Shown here piece by piece: positions 17,907-27,061 of a stretch of 64,000 bases of DNA; within the stretch, counting starts at the first letter, position 1; every line of letters starts with the position of its first letter. The DNA is taken from contig CANLMQ010000027.1 in the NCBI GenBank assembly GCA_947492175.1, forward strand, positions 1-64,000. The letters run 5' to 3'. The notes below the pieces were generated by a model that saw nothing but the letters and a program-made list of their open reading frames with translations, ran no database searches and was not told where the DNA came from. Position numbers and translations under genes: made by a program. The DNA is from an uncultured Draconibacterium sp. (GTDB lineage: Bacteria > Bacteroidota > Bacteroidia > Bacteroidales > Prolixibacteraceae).

Positions 17907-19151
17907 ATGTCAGACAAAAGAAAGATTAAAATTCATGTGGAGAACTTAACGCTGATTTTCGGGAAACGGAAACAAGAAGCGTTGGAGTTACTTCAGCAAG
18001 GTATTTCAAAAGAAGAAATCCTTAAGAAAACTAAATGTACAGTAGGCGTAAACAAGGCAAACCTTGAAATTAAAGAAGGAGAAATTTTTGTAATCATGGG
18101 ACTTTCGGGTAGTGGTAAATCAACACTGATTCGTTGCCTGAATCGCCTGAACGAACCAACAGCAGGGAATGTATATTTTGACAATCATGACATAACCCGC
18201 GAAACAAACAAAGAATTACTCGAAACCCGGCGTACAAAAATGAGCATGGTTTTCCAGAAATTTGGCTTGCTCCCCCACCATACAATTTTGGAAAACGCAG
18301 CATTCGGACTCGAAATCAGGGGCGAAGAAAAAGCCAAAAGAGAGGCACGTGCCATTCAGGCCCTGGAAACCGTTGGGCTAAAAGGCTACGAATCGCAGTA
18401 TCCTTCTGAATTATCGGGAGGAATGCAGCAACGCGTAGGATTGGCAAGAGCTTTGGCCAACGATCCCGAGGTTTTGCTTATGGACGAAGCGTTTTCGGCA
18501 CTCGATCCGCTTATTAAATCTGATATGCAGGACGAATTGTTGCAAATTCAGAATAAGCTGCACAAAACAATCGTATTTATTACGCACGATTTGGACGAAG
18601 CCATAAAAATTGGCGATCGTATAGCTATAATGAAAGACGGTGTTGTGGAACAAATCGGTACAGCCGAAGAAATACTTAATAATCCTGCCAGCGAATACGT
18701 GGAAGCATTTGTTGAAAAGGTTGATCGAAAAACCATTATTACTGCTGAATCATTAATGTTTAAGAAGTTCACTTTTGCTGAAATCAACAAAGAAGGCCCC
18801 AAAAGTATCATTCGAAAAATGCGCACAGAGAGTTTAGATGTGTTGCCTATTGTTGATGGGAATAAGAAGTTTCTGGGCTATGTATGGTTAAAGGATGTAC
18901 TGAAACTGGAAAAAGAAAAAGAGACATCGGTTTCCAGGGTACTAAAAGATGAAGTACCGAGTGTTTATAAAACTTACACAGTTGAAGAAATGCTACCGCT
19001 TATTACAGGAATCAGATATCCGCTGGCTGTGGTAGACGAAGAAACAGGGAAACTACTTGGTATTGTTTCGCAAACGTCGTTGATTATTGAAGCTACCCGC
19101 TTTGAAAAGGATGAAGTAATTGAGTTAAAAGAAAAAGCTAACGAGATTTGA
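17907..19151 (+). CDS. proV: Glycine betaine/proline ABC transporter ATPase
   Basis: 414 residues. An N-terminal ProV-type extension (LTLIFGKRKQEALELLQQGISKEEI) precedes the ATPase domain with Walker A GLSGSGKST, Q-loop VFQKFGLLPH, signature LSGGMQQR and Walker B VLLMDEAFSALDP. The C-terminal third, from about residue 270, is a CBS-domain pair, the usual osmosensing module. It is separated by 1 base from the permease gene. Together with the permease and binding protein it imports an osmoprotectant, most likely glycine betaine. Confidence 0.93.
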   Translation: MSDKRKIKIHVENLTLIFGKRKQEALELLQQGISKEEILKKTKCTVGVNKANLEIKEGEIFVIMGLSGSGKSTLIRCLNRLNEPTAGNVYFDNHDITRETNKELLETRRTKMSMVFQKFGLLPHHTILENAAFGLEIRGEEKAKREARAIQALETVGLKGYESQYPSELSGGMQQRVGLARALANDPEVLLMDEAFSALDPLIKSDMQDELLQIQNKLHKTIVFITHDLDEAIKIGDRIAIMKDGVVEQIGTAEEILNNPASEYVEAFVEKVDRKTIITAESLMFKKFTFAEINKEGPKSIIRKMRTESLDVLPIVDGNKKFLGYVWLKDVLKLEKEKETSVSRVLKDEVPSVYKTYTVEEMLPLITGIRYPLAVVDEETGKLLGIVSQTSLIIEATRFEKDEVIELKEKANEI

Positions 19152-19152
19152 T

Positions 19153-20013
19153 ATGGAAAAGTTAATAAACATAGGAAAATACATAGAGACCGGAATTAAT
19201 GCTCTTGAAGAAAATTTTTCAGGACTCTGGAGTGCAATAGATGATATTATTTCGTGGACTGTAGACAGCATTAACGATGTGTTTCTGGCCATTCCATTTT
19301 ATGTTATCATTATTCTTGTTACTGTTGGGGCGTATTATGCCCGGGCCGGCAGAAAAGCGTTTACAAAAGAAGGTATAAAACAAGCTGCCAGCCTCACGGT
19401 ATTTGTAATATTGGGGCTTTTCCTGGTGTGGGCAATGGGTTATTGGAAAGAAGCTGTTCAGACCACAACACTGGTAATTGTATCAACAGTTATTGCCCTT
19501 ATATTAGGTATCCCTCTGGGAATTTGGGCAGCACGCAGCAATATGGCTAACGCTATTATACGGCCTATACTCGACTTTATGCAAACCATGCCCGCCTTTG
19601 TATACCTAATTCCAGCCATTTTCTTTTTTAGCGTAGGAAACACTCCGGGTGTTATAGCAACCGTTATTTTTTCTTTACCACCTGCAGTTCGTTTAACCAG
19701 CCTCGGAATACGTAATGTCCCTTCCGATGTAATTGAGGCAGGTCGGGCATTTGGTTCTACGGAAAAACAAATACTCTTTAAAATTCAGCTCCCTTTAGCA
19801 AAAACAACCATCCTTGCCGGAATAAACCAGGTAATCCTGTTGGCACTCTCGATGGTGGTTATCGCTTCAATGGTTGGAGCCAAAGGTCTAGGAAGCATTG
19901 TTTACCAAGGAATCCAGCAAAATAATATTGCCAAAGGTTTTGAAGCAGGACTTGGGATTGTAGTCCTTGCAATTATACTCGACCGTATTACACAGTCCAT
20001 TGCAAAAAAATAA
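19153..20013 (+). CDS. proW: Glycine betaine/proline ABC transporter permease
   Basis: 286 residues with about seven membrane helices. The binding-protein-dependent permease loop is recognisable as SLGIRNVPSDVIEAGRAFGSTEKQILFKIQLPLA, matching the EAA motif of ProW/OpuAB. LIPAIFFFSVGNTPGVIATVIFSLPPAVR is the characteristic core. It lies within the four-gene operon between the ATPase and binding protein genes. Confidence 0.93.
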   Translation: MEKLINIGKYIETGINALEENFSGLWSAIDDIISWTVDSINDVFLAIPFYVIIILVTVGAYYARAGRKAFTKEGIKQAASLTVFVILGLFLVWAMGYWKEAVQTTTLVIVSTVIALILGIPLGIWAARSNMANAIIRPILDFMQTMPAFVYLIPAIFFFSVGNTPGVIATVIFSLPPAVRLTSLGIRNVPSDVIEAGRAFGSTEKQILFKIQLPLAKTTILAGINQVILLALSMVVIASMVGAKGLGSIVYQGIQQNNIAKGFEAGLGIVVLAIILDRITQSIAKK

Positions 20014-20034
20014 TAATCATTCTAAAAATAAGTT

Positions 20035-20907
20035 ATGTTGAAATTTAAAAAACTAGGAATTCTGGTTGTATTGGCTGCTGTAATAGTCACATTTACATCA
20101 TGTTCGAATAGCGGAAAGAAAAAAGAAACCAAAAGTGCCACAAAAGAAGTAAGCATTCTTTATCCTAACTGGGCCGAAGGAATTGCATTTACTTACCTGG
20201 CAAAAGCAGCCTTGGAAAACCACGGTTACGAAGTAGAATTAACCAATCTCGAACCGGGCTTGATCTACGGTGAACTTTCAAAAGAAAATTCAAAAGGCGA
20301 TGTATTTCTTGATGCCTGGCTTCCGAATACACATAAAGACTATTGGGCAGATTATGGCGACAAGCTAGTAAAACTGGGAGAAGCTTTTAGCGAAGGAACA
20401 ACAGGATTAGTGGTACCATCGTATGTAAGCATTAGCTCTATTGATGAATTAAATGATAATAAAGATAAATTCTCGAAAGAAATAATAGGTATTGGAAGTG
20501 GTGCCGGCATACATGCAAGCACAGAAAAAGCAATTGAGGACTACGCGCTTGATTTTGAACAAATAACATCCAGTGGGCCAGCCATGGTTGCCAGTTTAGA
20601 TAAAGCAACTAAAAGAAACGACTGGATTGTGATTACCGGATGGAAACCACATTTTATGTGGGCAAATTTTGATTTAAAATATCTGGACGATCCCAAAGGT
20701 GTTTATCCTCAAGATGTATGTGCTATAATTTCACGAAGAGGTTTTGAAGAAGACAAACCTGAAGCTGCTAAATTCTTCAAGAACTTTAATCTGGAAGAAG
20801 CTCAGTTGTACAAATTAATGGCAGCCATAAAAGCTGATGGAGAAGAAGCCGGAGCGCAAACATGGTACAACACTAACAAACAACTTGTTGATTCGTGGTT
20901 TAACTAA
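20035..20907 (+). CDS. proX: Glycine betaine substrate-binding lipoprotein
   Basis: 290 residues. Lipobox TFTSC gives a lipid anchor, so the protein sits in the periplasm tethered to a membrane. The OpuAC/ProX fold features are YPNWAEGIAFTYLAKAALE, SKGDVFLDAWLPNTHKDYW and TGWKPHFMWANFDLKYLDDP, which supply the tryptophans of the quaternary-amine cage. Last gene of the operon; a strong terminator follows. Betaine is the likeliest ligand; choline or proline betaine cannot be excluded. Confidence 0.92.
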   Translation: MLKFKKLGILVVLAAVIVTFTSCSNSGKKKETKSATKEVSILYPNWAEGIAFTYLAKAALENHGYEVELTNLEPGLIYGELSKENSKGDVFLDAWLPNTHKDYWADYGDKLVKLGEAFSEGTTGLVVPSYVSISSIDELNDNKDKFSKEIIGIGSGAGIHASTEKAIEDYALDFEQITSSGPAMVASLDKATKRNDWIVITGWKPHFMWANFDLKYLDDPKGVYPQDVCAIISRRGFEEDKPEAAKFFKNFNLEEAQLYKLMAAIKADGEEAGAQTWYNTNKQLVDSWFN

Positions 20908-20930
20908 CAACACATCCCAAATCATCAAAA

Positions 20931-20972
20931 AAAAAATAGCAGCATTTGAATTCAGATGCTGCTATTTTTTTT
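20931..20972. terminator. Bidirectional terminator between proX and sppA
   Basis: AAAAAATAGCAGCAT at 20931-20945 pairs perfectly with ATGCTGCTATTTTTT at 20956-20970, loop of 10 bases. A run of A before and T after makes it work for both converging genes. Confidence 0.9.
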
Positions 20973-20986
20973 ATTTCCGGCAAATA

Positions 20987-22771
20987 TTAATTCACATAAA
21001 TATCATACGGCATACGGGCTAAAACACCGTTCATTCCACTTGCTCTTTTCAAGTATTCGTAGTACCGGTAATTTTCTCCCAATTCATTTTTAAGGATTTT
21101 TGCACGAACATTATCCGCTCCAACTTTAAACAGCTCTTCAAACGGATTCGGCAAAGCCGGCAAAGCTACCGTGCGGTAATTTTCCAGACCTTCCATTTCA
21201 GCTGCCAGTTTTATAGCATCGTTTAATCCTCCAAACTCATCAATCAGTCCAATTTCTTTGGCATTTTCGCCACTCCAAACACGTCCCTGCCCAATTTCGT
21301 CAACCTGTTCTTTTGTCATTCCACGGCCATCGGCAACGTGCGAAATAAAAGTGTCGTAACCTTGTTCGATAGTAGCTTGCAACATAGCTCTTTCATGATC
21401 AGTCATTGGGCGGGTAAGCGTTAAAAGGTCTGAATTTTCGTTGGTTTTTACCACGTCGGTTGTAATACCCAGTTTATCGTTTAACAGTTCTCCAAAGTTC
21501 GGAATCTGCCCAAAAATACCGATAGATCCCGTAATTGTATTTGGACTGGCAACAATTTTATCGGCAGCACAGGCAATGTAATAACCTCCCGATGCAGCCA
21601 CGTTGCCAAACGATACAATCACCGTTTTTTCTTCGGCTGCCAGTTTTACTTCGCGCCAAATTGTTTCTGAATCAAACACAGCTCCACCCGGCGAATTTAT
21701 TCTAAAAACAATGGCCTTATATGTACTGTCCTGACGCACCTTACGAATCTCTTTCCCAAATTTATCGCCTTCAATTACTTCATCGCCGCCCATCGCCACT
21801 CCAATATTTCCATTGGCATAAATAACTGCAATTTTATTCCGGCTGTATTTTTTCTCTTTTCCTTTTACTGTTACCGATGCATAATTTTTCGCTCCTATTA
21901 TCGGAACTCCTTTTGTTCCTTCAATTCCGGTAATCTCACGCAAATCGTCCAGCACTTCATCTTTGTATTTTACGGCATCAACCAATCCCGATTCAACAGC
22001 TGCCTGCCCTTTTTTGAAAGTTTGAACTTCATCGGCCAATTCATTTAAGCGCTCAATTGAAATACCTCTTTCTTCTGAAATACCTTTTAGCATATGGTTC
22101 CACAAACTGCTCATATAAGTCATCTGCTGCTCGCGGTTTTCCTTACTCATTTTATCCAGCATAAAAGGTTCAACTGCCGCTTTAAATTTTCCGTGACGAA
22201 CAATTTGCATCTCAATACCAATTTTTTTCAAGGCATTTTTATAGAACATCATTTCGCTGCCCAAACCTCTGAAATCAACTGCAACTTCCGGATGTACCAC
22301 AATTTTATCGGCCACAGTTGCCAGGTAATAGGCTTTCTGTCCCAGCATCATTTTATCGGCACAGGCATAAACCGGTTTATCGCACGAATCTTTAAATGCA
22401 ATCAACATATTTCTGATTTCTTCAACGGAAGCCATACCTCCGTTAATAATCGACAAATCGAGATACACACCTTTGATTCGATCGTCACCTACTGCCTTTT
22501 CGAGCGACTCCTGAATATCATCGAGCCCAATGGTTTTTACACTCGAAAACATTCCCGGAAGCTCCATGTCTTCAAACGGATCGTTGGGAGAACGATCCAT
22601 AATTGTATGATCGAGTTTTAAAACTAACAACGAATTATTTTGTACAACAACTTCTTTTTCGGCTGAAGAAATTATTGCACCGATTACAACAAACAGAAGC
22701 AGGAGCCCAATAACCGATACTGCAAAAACCCCAACTACAGAGGCCAGTACGTATTTAAAAAATTCTTTCAT
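20987..22771 (-). CDS. sppA: Signal peptide peptidase SppA, long (67K) type
   Basis: 594 residues with one N-terminal membrane anchor and two tandem ClpP-like halves. The N-terminal half carries the catalytic lysine region (MMLGQKAYYLATVADKIV); the C-terminal half carries RINSPGGAVFDSE and the serine nucleophile in NVAASGGYYIACAADKIVA, then TGSIGIFG. This Ser-Lys dyad enzyme degrades signal peptides left in the membrane. Convergent with proX across a shared terminator and divergent from folK. Confidence 0.94.
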   Translation of the reverse strand: MKEFFKYVLASVVGVFAVSVIGLLLLFVVIGAIISSAEKEVVVQNNSLLVLKLDHTIMDRSPNDPFEDMELPGMFSSVKTIGLDDIQESLEKAVGDDRIKGVYLDLSIINGGMASVEEIRNMLIAFKDSCDKPVYACADKMMLGQKAYYLATVADKIVVHPEVAVDFRGLGSEMMFYKNALKKIGIEMQIVRHGKFKAAVEPFMLDKMSKENREQQMTYMSSLWNHMLKGISEERGISIERLNELADEVQTFKKGQAAVESGLVDAVKYKDEVLDDLREITGIEGTKGVPIIGAKNYASVTVKGKEKKYSRNKIAVIYANGNIGVAMGGDEVIEGDKFGKEIRKVRQDSTYKAIVFRINSPGGAVFDSETIWREVKLAAEEKTVIVSFGNVAASGGYYIACAADKIVASPNTITGSIGIFGQIPNFGELLNDKLGITTDVVKTNENSDLLTLTRPMTDHERAMLQATIEQGYDTFISHVADGRGMTKEQVDEIGQGRVWSGENAKEIGLIDEFGGLNDAIKLAAEMEGLENYRTVALPALPNPFEELFKVGADNVRAKILKNELGENYRYYEYLKRASGMNGVLARMPYDIYVN

Positions 22772-22870
22772 GTGTTTAAATTGTTTTTAATCTAAAAATT
22801 CGAATACCCCATAAAGTCATATCATTGAAAATATTTATAATGAAATTTAGGTATTCTCATTTCATATTTT

Positions 22871-22898
22871 TTGTTTATTTATTTCCTTCGTACTTTTG
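22871..22898 (+). promoter_or_regulatory. folK promoter (TTG / TACTTTTG)
   Basis: TACTTTTG at 22891-22898 matches TAnnTTTG, with TTG at 22871-22873, 17 bases upstream. It overlaps the first possible start codon of the open frame (TTG 22896), which is why folK is started at 22941. Confidence 0.6.
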
Positions 22899-22940
22899 AT
22901 TGGTCTTGATTTGGACCAAGAATTACAAATATATAATTCT

Positions 22941-23432
22941 ATGCACAAGGTTTATCTGGGAATAGGTGGAAATATTGGAAATAAACAACAGAATTTTGAG
23001 AAAGTTCGGGAGTTAATCAATAAAGAATTGGGGAAAATTGTTCTGTCGTCTTCAATTTATGAAACCCCTCCATGGGGATTCCATTCGGATGATCCCTTCT
23101 GGAACCAGGTACTGCTGATTGATACAATTTTAGAGGCCGAAGAACTGCTTTGGAGAATTAACTCCCTTGAAGAAAGATTTGAAAGGATAAGAGGCAAAGA
23201 ACGCTATTCATCGCGGCAAATGGATATCGACATTCTGTATTTTAATGAAGAGTATTTTGAAACTAAAACACTGATTATTCCCCACCCGAAAATTCATGAG
23301 CGCAAATTTGTACTGGTTCCGCTGGTAGAGATTGCACCCGACTTTAAACATCCGTTGCGCCGGCTAAGTAATTTACAATTGCTTGAAAACTGCCACGACG
23401 ATTCCATCATAAAAAAAGTAATTCCGGCGTAA
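22941..23432 (+). CDS. folK: 2-amino-4-hydroxy-6-hydroxymethyldihydropteridine pyrophosphokinase
   Basis: 163 residues. It transfers pyrophosphate from ATP to the pterin alcohol in folate synthesis. Motifs: YLGIGGNIGNKQQNF, SSIYETPPWGF, FWNQVLLIDT, and the family signature RYSSRQMDIDILYF with the two metal-binding aspartates, then PHPKIHERKFVLVPL. The start MHKVYLGIGGN at 22941 is set by the family and by the promoter. Single gene, divergent from sppA. Confidence 0.94.
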   Translation: MHKVYLGIGGNIGNKQQNFEKVRELINKELGKIVLSSSIYETPPWGFHSDDPFWNQVLLIDTILEAEELLWRINSLEERFERIRGKERYSSRQMDIDILYFNEEYFETKTLIIPHPKIHERKFVLVPLVEIAPDFKHPLRRLSNLQLLENCHDDSIIKKVIPA

Positions 23433-23540
23433 TCAAGTATAGCAAGAATACAAATGATATTGTTTTTATTTTCAAATCCCAAAATTTAAAAGACAAACTA
23501 CATCGGAAACTTCCTGAAACAAAAAGAAATAGCTAAAAAC

Positions 23541-23640
23541 TCCGTGTAGCTTCGTATAAAATTCCGTGTACTCTGTGGTTAAAAATTAAAGAAACCACGG
23601 AGCACCACAGAGAAAAAAACACAGAGTACCACAAAGATTT
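23541..23640. repeat. Palindromic intergenic repeat (CTCTGTGGTT type)
   Basis: CTCTGTGGTT near 23570-23579 pairs with AAACCACGGAG near 23591-23601, and further CACAGAG / CACCACAGAG copies surround it. Dispersed repeats of this CCACGGAG/CACAGAG kind occur in many unrelated bacterial genomes. Not coding. Confidence 0.6.
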
Positions 23641-23746
23641 AGCAGTGACGGAAATTTGTCGTACACCCCTTTCATTCACCCTCAATTCTTTCTAATTATT
23701 TTTACTAACTTCACGGTCCGTATTAAATTAATTAATATAAAAAGAA

Positions 23747-25966
23747 ATGAAAACCAACTATCTTCTTCTACTTGCCGTAAGTATGCTTTTTTGGGGTTGT
23801 ACAAATAAAAATCAGCTTACAATTATAAAAAACCAACAATCCGCTTATCAGATTGTAATTGATGAAAATCCTTCTGAAACCATTAAACATGCAGCAACAG
23901 AACTGCAAAATTATCTCGAAAAAATTGCTTCAGTAACACTTTCGGTTACTACAGAAAACAAGGTTTCCGGTAATAAAAAACAAATCACACTATTTGAAGA
24001 TAATACATTGCCTTCAGAACATACCATTTCTATAAAAACAGATGGAGATAATCTATCCATTTCCGGAGGAAATGCGCAAAGTACCTTGTATGCGGTTTAC
24101 GAATTCCTCGAATCTCAATTGGGCTGCAAATGGTATTCGCCTGATGTTGAAAAAATACCGCAGCTTAAAACCGTTTCGTTAAATTTACCTTTAAACTACG
24201 TTTACACTCCTGAGATCACCACTCGTACCATGCATTCGAAACTGTACTACGAAAACACCGGTTTTGCAGACAAGCAGAAAGTTACACACGAGGCTTTTCC
24301 GAAATATGTTCCAACAGCGCGGGTACATACATTTCATCGTTTTGTTCCCGAACAGGATTTTTATAAAAAACATCCCGAATACTATGCCTTACGCGGCACA
24401 GAGAGGCGTCATACTCAACTTTGTTTAACCAATGCCGATGTACTGCAAATAGTGAAAGACTCGGTTCGTGCTTATTTTAACAGATACCCAGATGCGTCTG
24501 TAATTTCAGTTAGCTCGAATGATAATACACAATACTGCGAATGCGAAAACTGTAAAAAAGTTGACGAGGAAGAAGGAGCGCACAGCGGAACCATGATCCG
24601 CTTTGTAAACGAAGTGGCCCGCGAATTTCCCGATAAACAGATATCCACCTTAGCCTACCAGTATACACGAAAACCCTGCAAGACCAAACCGCTCGACAAT
24701 GTACTTATCACACTTTGTTCCATTGAATGCGACCGCAGTGCCCCCATTGAAGAAAAGTGCAGCGATTTTGCAGAAGATCTGATGGGCTGGAAAGAATTTA
24801 GTAACAACATAAGAATCTGGGACTACACAACACAGTTCACAAATTTTCTGGCACCATTTCCAAACATACATACCTTGCAACCCAATATTCAGTTTTTTAG
24901 AAACAACCATGCCAAATGGATTTTCGAGCAACACAGTCACAACCCAAGCGAATTGTTTGAGTTACGCTCGTATTTAACCGCTAAATTACTTTGGAATCCT
25001 GATCTGGATGCAGATGCAATAATTACTGAATTTGTTAATGGTTATTACGAAGAAGCCGGAGTTTATGTAAAAAATTATATTGATGCTATTCATGGAGAAA
25101 TTCAGAAGGACAAAAACTTTTTCCTTTTTCTTTACGGCGATCCTGCACAGGGTTTTCAATCTTTTTTAAGTCCCCAAAATCTGAAAAAATACAATTCCTT
25201 TTTTGATGAAGCAGAAAAAGCAGTTGCCGGCAAACCCGACATATTAAAACGGGTGCAAATTGCGCGTATCAGTATAGATTATGCATCTTTGGGAATGGCA
25301 AGAAACGGCATGTCGCCGGATTTCCAACTACTTAAGAATGGGAAGATATCGGAAGATACAAAGCAACGTTTGAAAAGATTTAAAACCAGTTGTAACGAAG
25401 CAAACATAACCTTAATGAATGAAATGGGCTATCGCGTTGACGAGTTCCTGGCTCTGTTTGAAACAACTCTGGAACGTGCAGCAACAACTAACATTGCAGC
25501 AGACAAAGCAGTAAAATTGCTTACCAAACCTAAAAAATATGCCAACGAAGATCCTCAGGCTTTAACTGACGGTGCTTTGGGCGGAAGTAATTTTTATGCC
25601 AACTGGCTCGGCTTTGAAGGTAACAACCTGGAAGCAATTATAGATTTGGGTGCAGAAAAGGAATTCAGCACTATTTCTATGGGCTTTTTGCAGGTTACCA
25701 ACCATATTGTTTTCTTTCCTAAAAGTGTGATTTATTCGGTATCAAACGATTCTAAATCTTTTAAAACAATTACAGAAGTACCTACAACAAAACCAATAAC
25801 AAAAGAAAGCAAACGTAACGATCTGGAATATTTTACCGGTAAATTTTCTCCGGTAAAAGCACGTTATATAAAAATTAAAGCCAATAATGTTGCTAAAGCT
25901 CCTGCCTGGCACAACGCGGCCGGTTTGCCGGTTTGGATTTTTGCCGACGAGGTGATTGTGAACTAA
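23747..25966 (+). CDS. DUF4838 glycosidase-like lipoprotein
   Basis: 739 residues. Lipobox MLFWGC. Residues about 30-150 resemble the N-terminal alpha-glucuronidase/GH20b-like domain (ETIKHAATELQNYLEKIA.. STLYAVYEFLESQLGCKWYSPDVEKIP). Residues about 150-560 form the DUF4838 barrel region with a CECENCKKVDEEEG cysteine cluster. The last 130 residues look like a discoidin-type (F5/8C) sugar-binding domain (LTDGALGGSNFYANWLGFEGNNLEAIIDLG). The substrate is unknown; proximity to fucosidases and a sulfatase suggests a fucose- or uronate-containing glycan. It ends exactly where the converging AraC gene ends. Confidence 0.8.
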   Translation: MKTNYLLLLAVSMLFWGCTNKNQLTIIKNQQSAYQIVIDENPSETIKHAATELQNYLEKIASVTLSVTTENKVSGNKKQITLFEDNTLPSEHTISIKTDGDNLSISGGNAQSTLYAVYEFLESQLGCKWYSPDVEKIPQLKTVSLNLPLNYVYTPEITTRTMHSKLYYENTGFADKQKVTHEAFPKYVPTARVHTFHRFVPEQDFYKKHPEYYALRGTERRHTQLCLTNADVLQIVKDSVRAYFNRYPDASVISVSSNDNTQYCECENCKKVDEEEGAHSGTMIRFVNEVAREFPDKQISTLAYQYTRKPCKTKPLDNVLITLCSIECDRSAPIEEKCSDFAEDLMGWKEFSNNIRIWDYTTQFTNFLAPFPNIHTLQPNIQFFRNNHAKWIFEQHSHNPSELFELRSYLTAKLLWNPDLDADAIITEFVNGYYEEAGVYVKNYIDAIHGEIQKDKNFFLFLYGDPAQGFQSFLSPQNLKKYNSFFDEAEKAVAGKPDILKRVQIARISIDYASLGMARNGMSPDFQLLKNGKISEDTKQRLKRFKTSCNEANITLMNEMGYRVDEFLALFETTLERAATTNIAADKAVKLLTKPKKYANEDPQALTDGALGGSNFYANWLGFEGNNLEAIIDLGAEKEFSTISMGFLQVTNHIVFFPKSVIYSVSNDSKSFKTITEVPTTKPITKESKRNDLEYFTGKFSPVKARYIKIKANNVAKAPAWHNAAGLPVWIFADEVIVN

Positions 25967-26863
25967 TCACCTTTCTTCTTTCCGATAGTTGGCGGGAGAC
26001 AGCCCCACGTGTTTAGTAAATATTCGCGAAAAATAGTACGGGTCATCATATCCCAGTTTAGCACCAATTTCTTTTACCTTTAAATTGGTTTGAGAGAGGT
26101 ATTTTCGTGCCCGTTCAATTTTCAGGTGAATAAAAAAATCCTGGGGAGCACTATCAAGGTTTTGTTTAAAAAGCTTGTAAATATTTGAACTGGAACAGTT
26201 GCACGATTCTGCCAATTCCGAAATACGAATGCTCTTGTGCAAATTGTTTTTCATAAATGTAATTACACGTTTCAGCAAATCGTCTTCAAGCCCCTTTTTT
26301 ATCGACCGATAAGCACTTAAATGTTTCACCGAAGTAAGAAACTGTTTTAAACAGATATTAGCATAAACAACTTTTCCTGCATCAAAATAGTCCTCTGCAT
26401 TTTGCAGCATTTCCTCAAACAGCATTAACCTTTCCTCAATGCGTGCATCTTTTGAAGGAGGAATATCAATTATTTGATTTACAGCAGGTGAATATAAATG
26501 TGCATTCTTACCGGTAAAATGAAGCCAGTAATTTGTCCAGGGTTTTTTATTGTTTGCCCCATACGAACAAGGCGTTTTGGGCGGAATAACAAAAAGCTGG
26601 TTGGGCAAAAGAGTTTTCCGCCTGCCTTCAATTTCTATCCAACCAGAGCCATCCACACAATAAATAAGAATATACTGGCTGCAACCAAGCGGACGTTTGC
26701 GCAAATGCCCCAGTGCTTTTGGGAAGATACCAATATGTGTAATGTACAAATCATTAATCCGTGGATCTTTCAGAATTTTCTTTTTTATGATTCCCGGAAA
26801 ATAGGTCATTTGCTGACCAATAAATCCATCAATTACAAATTCTATCTTTTCTTTTTTCTCCAT
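25967..26863 (-). CDS. AraC family transcriptional regulator
   Basis: 298 residues. An N-terminal cupin-like sensing domain (QYILIYCVDGSGWIEIEGRRKTLLPNQLFVIPP) is followed by a C-terminal double helix-turn-helix (ISELAESCNCSSSNIYKLFKQ and VKEIGAKLGYDDPYYFSRIFTKHVGLSPANYRK). Divergent from the first fucosidase gene with about 200 bases between them, so it is the natural local activator, with a sugar such as fucose as probable effector. The start at 26863 (MEKKEKIEF) is preferred over 26881 (MCGGVSMEKK). Confidence 0.9.
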   Translation of the reverse strand: MEKKEKIEFVIDGFIGQQMTYFPGIIKKKILKDPRINDLYITHIGIFPKALGHLRKRPLGCSQYILIYCVDGSGWIEIEGRRKTLLPNQLFVIPPKTPCSYGANNKKPWTNYWLHFTGKNAHLYSPAVNQIIDIPPSKDARIEERLMLFEEMLQNAEDYFDAGKVVYANICLKQFLTSVKHLSAYRSIKKGLEDDLLKRVITFMKNNLHKSIRISELAESCNCSSSNIYKLFKQNLDSAPQDFFIHLKIERARKYLSQTNLKVKEIGAKLGYDDPYYFSRIFTKHVGLSPANYRKEER

Positions 26864-27061
26864 TGAAACACCACCACACACTTACATGCTTTATTACAAC
26901 TCTTTAACAAGTCCGGCTAAATTTCCATCGAACTTATCTAATTTCCACAAAAATATAAATTTGTCCATCATTTTTCAGGATAATACTATTATTTCTCTTG
27001 TAAGAAGAGAGTACTTTTACTCTCCATCAAAAATCAAATCATACATTAAACCGTAATACCA

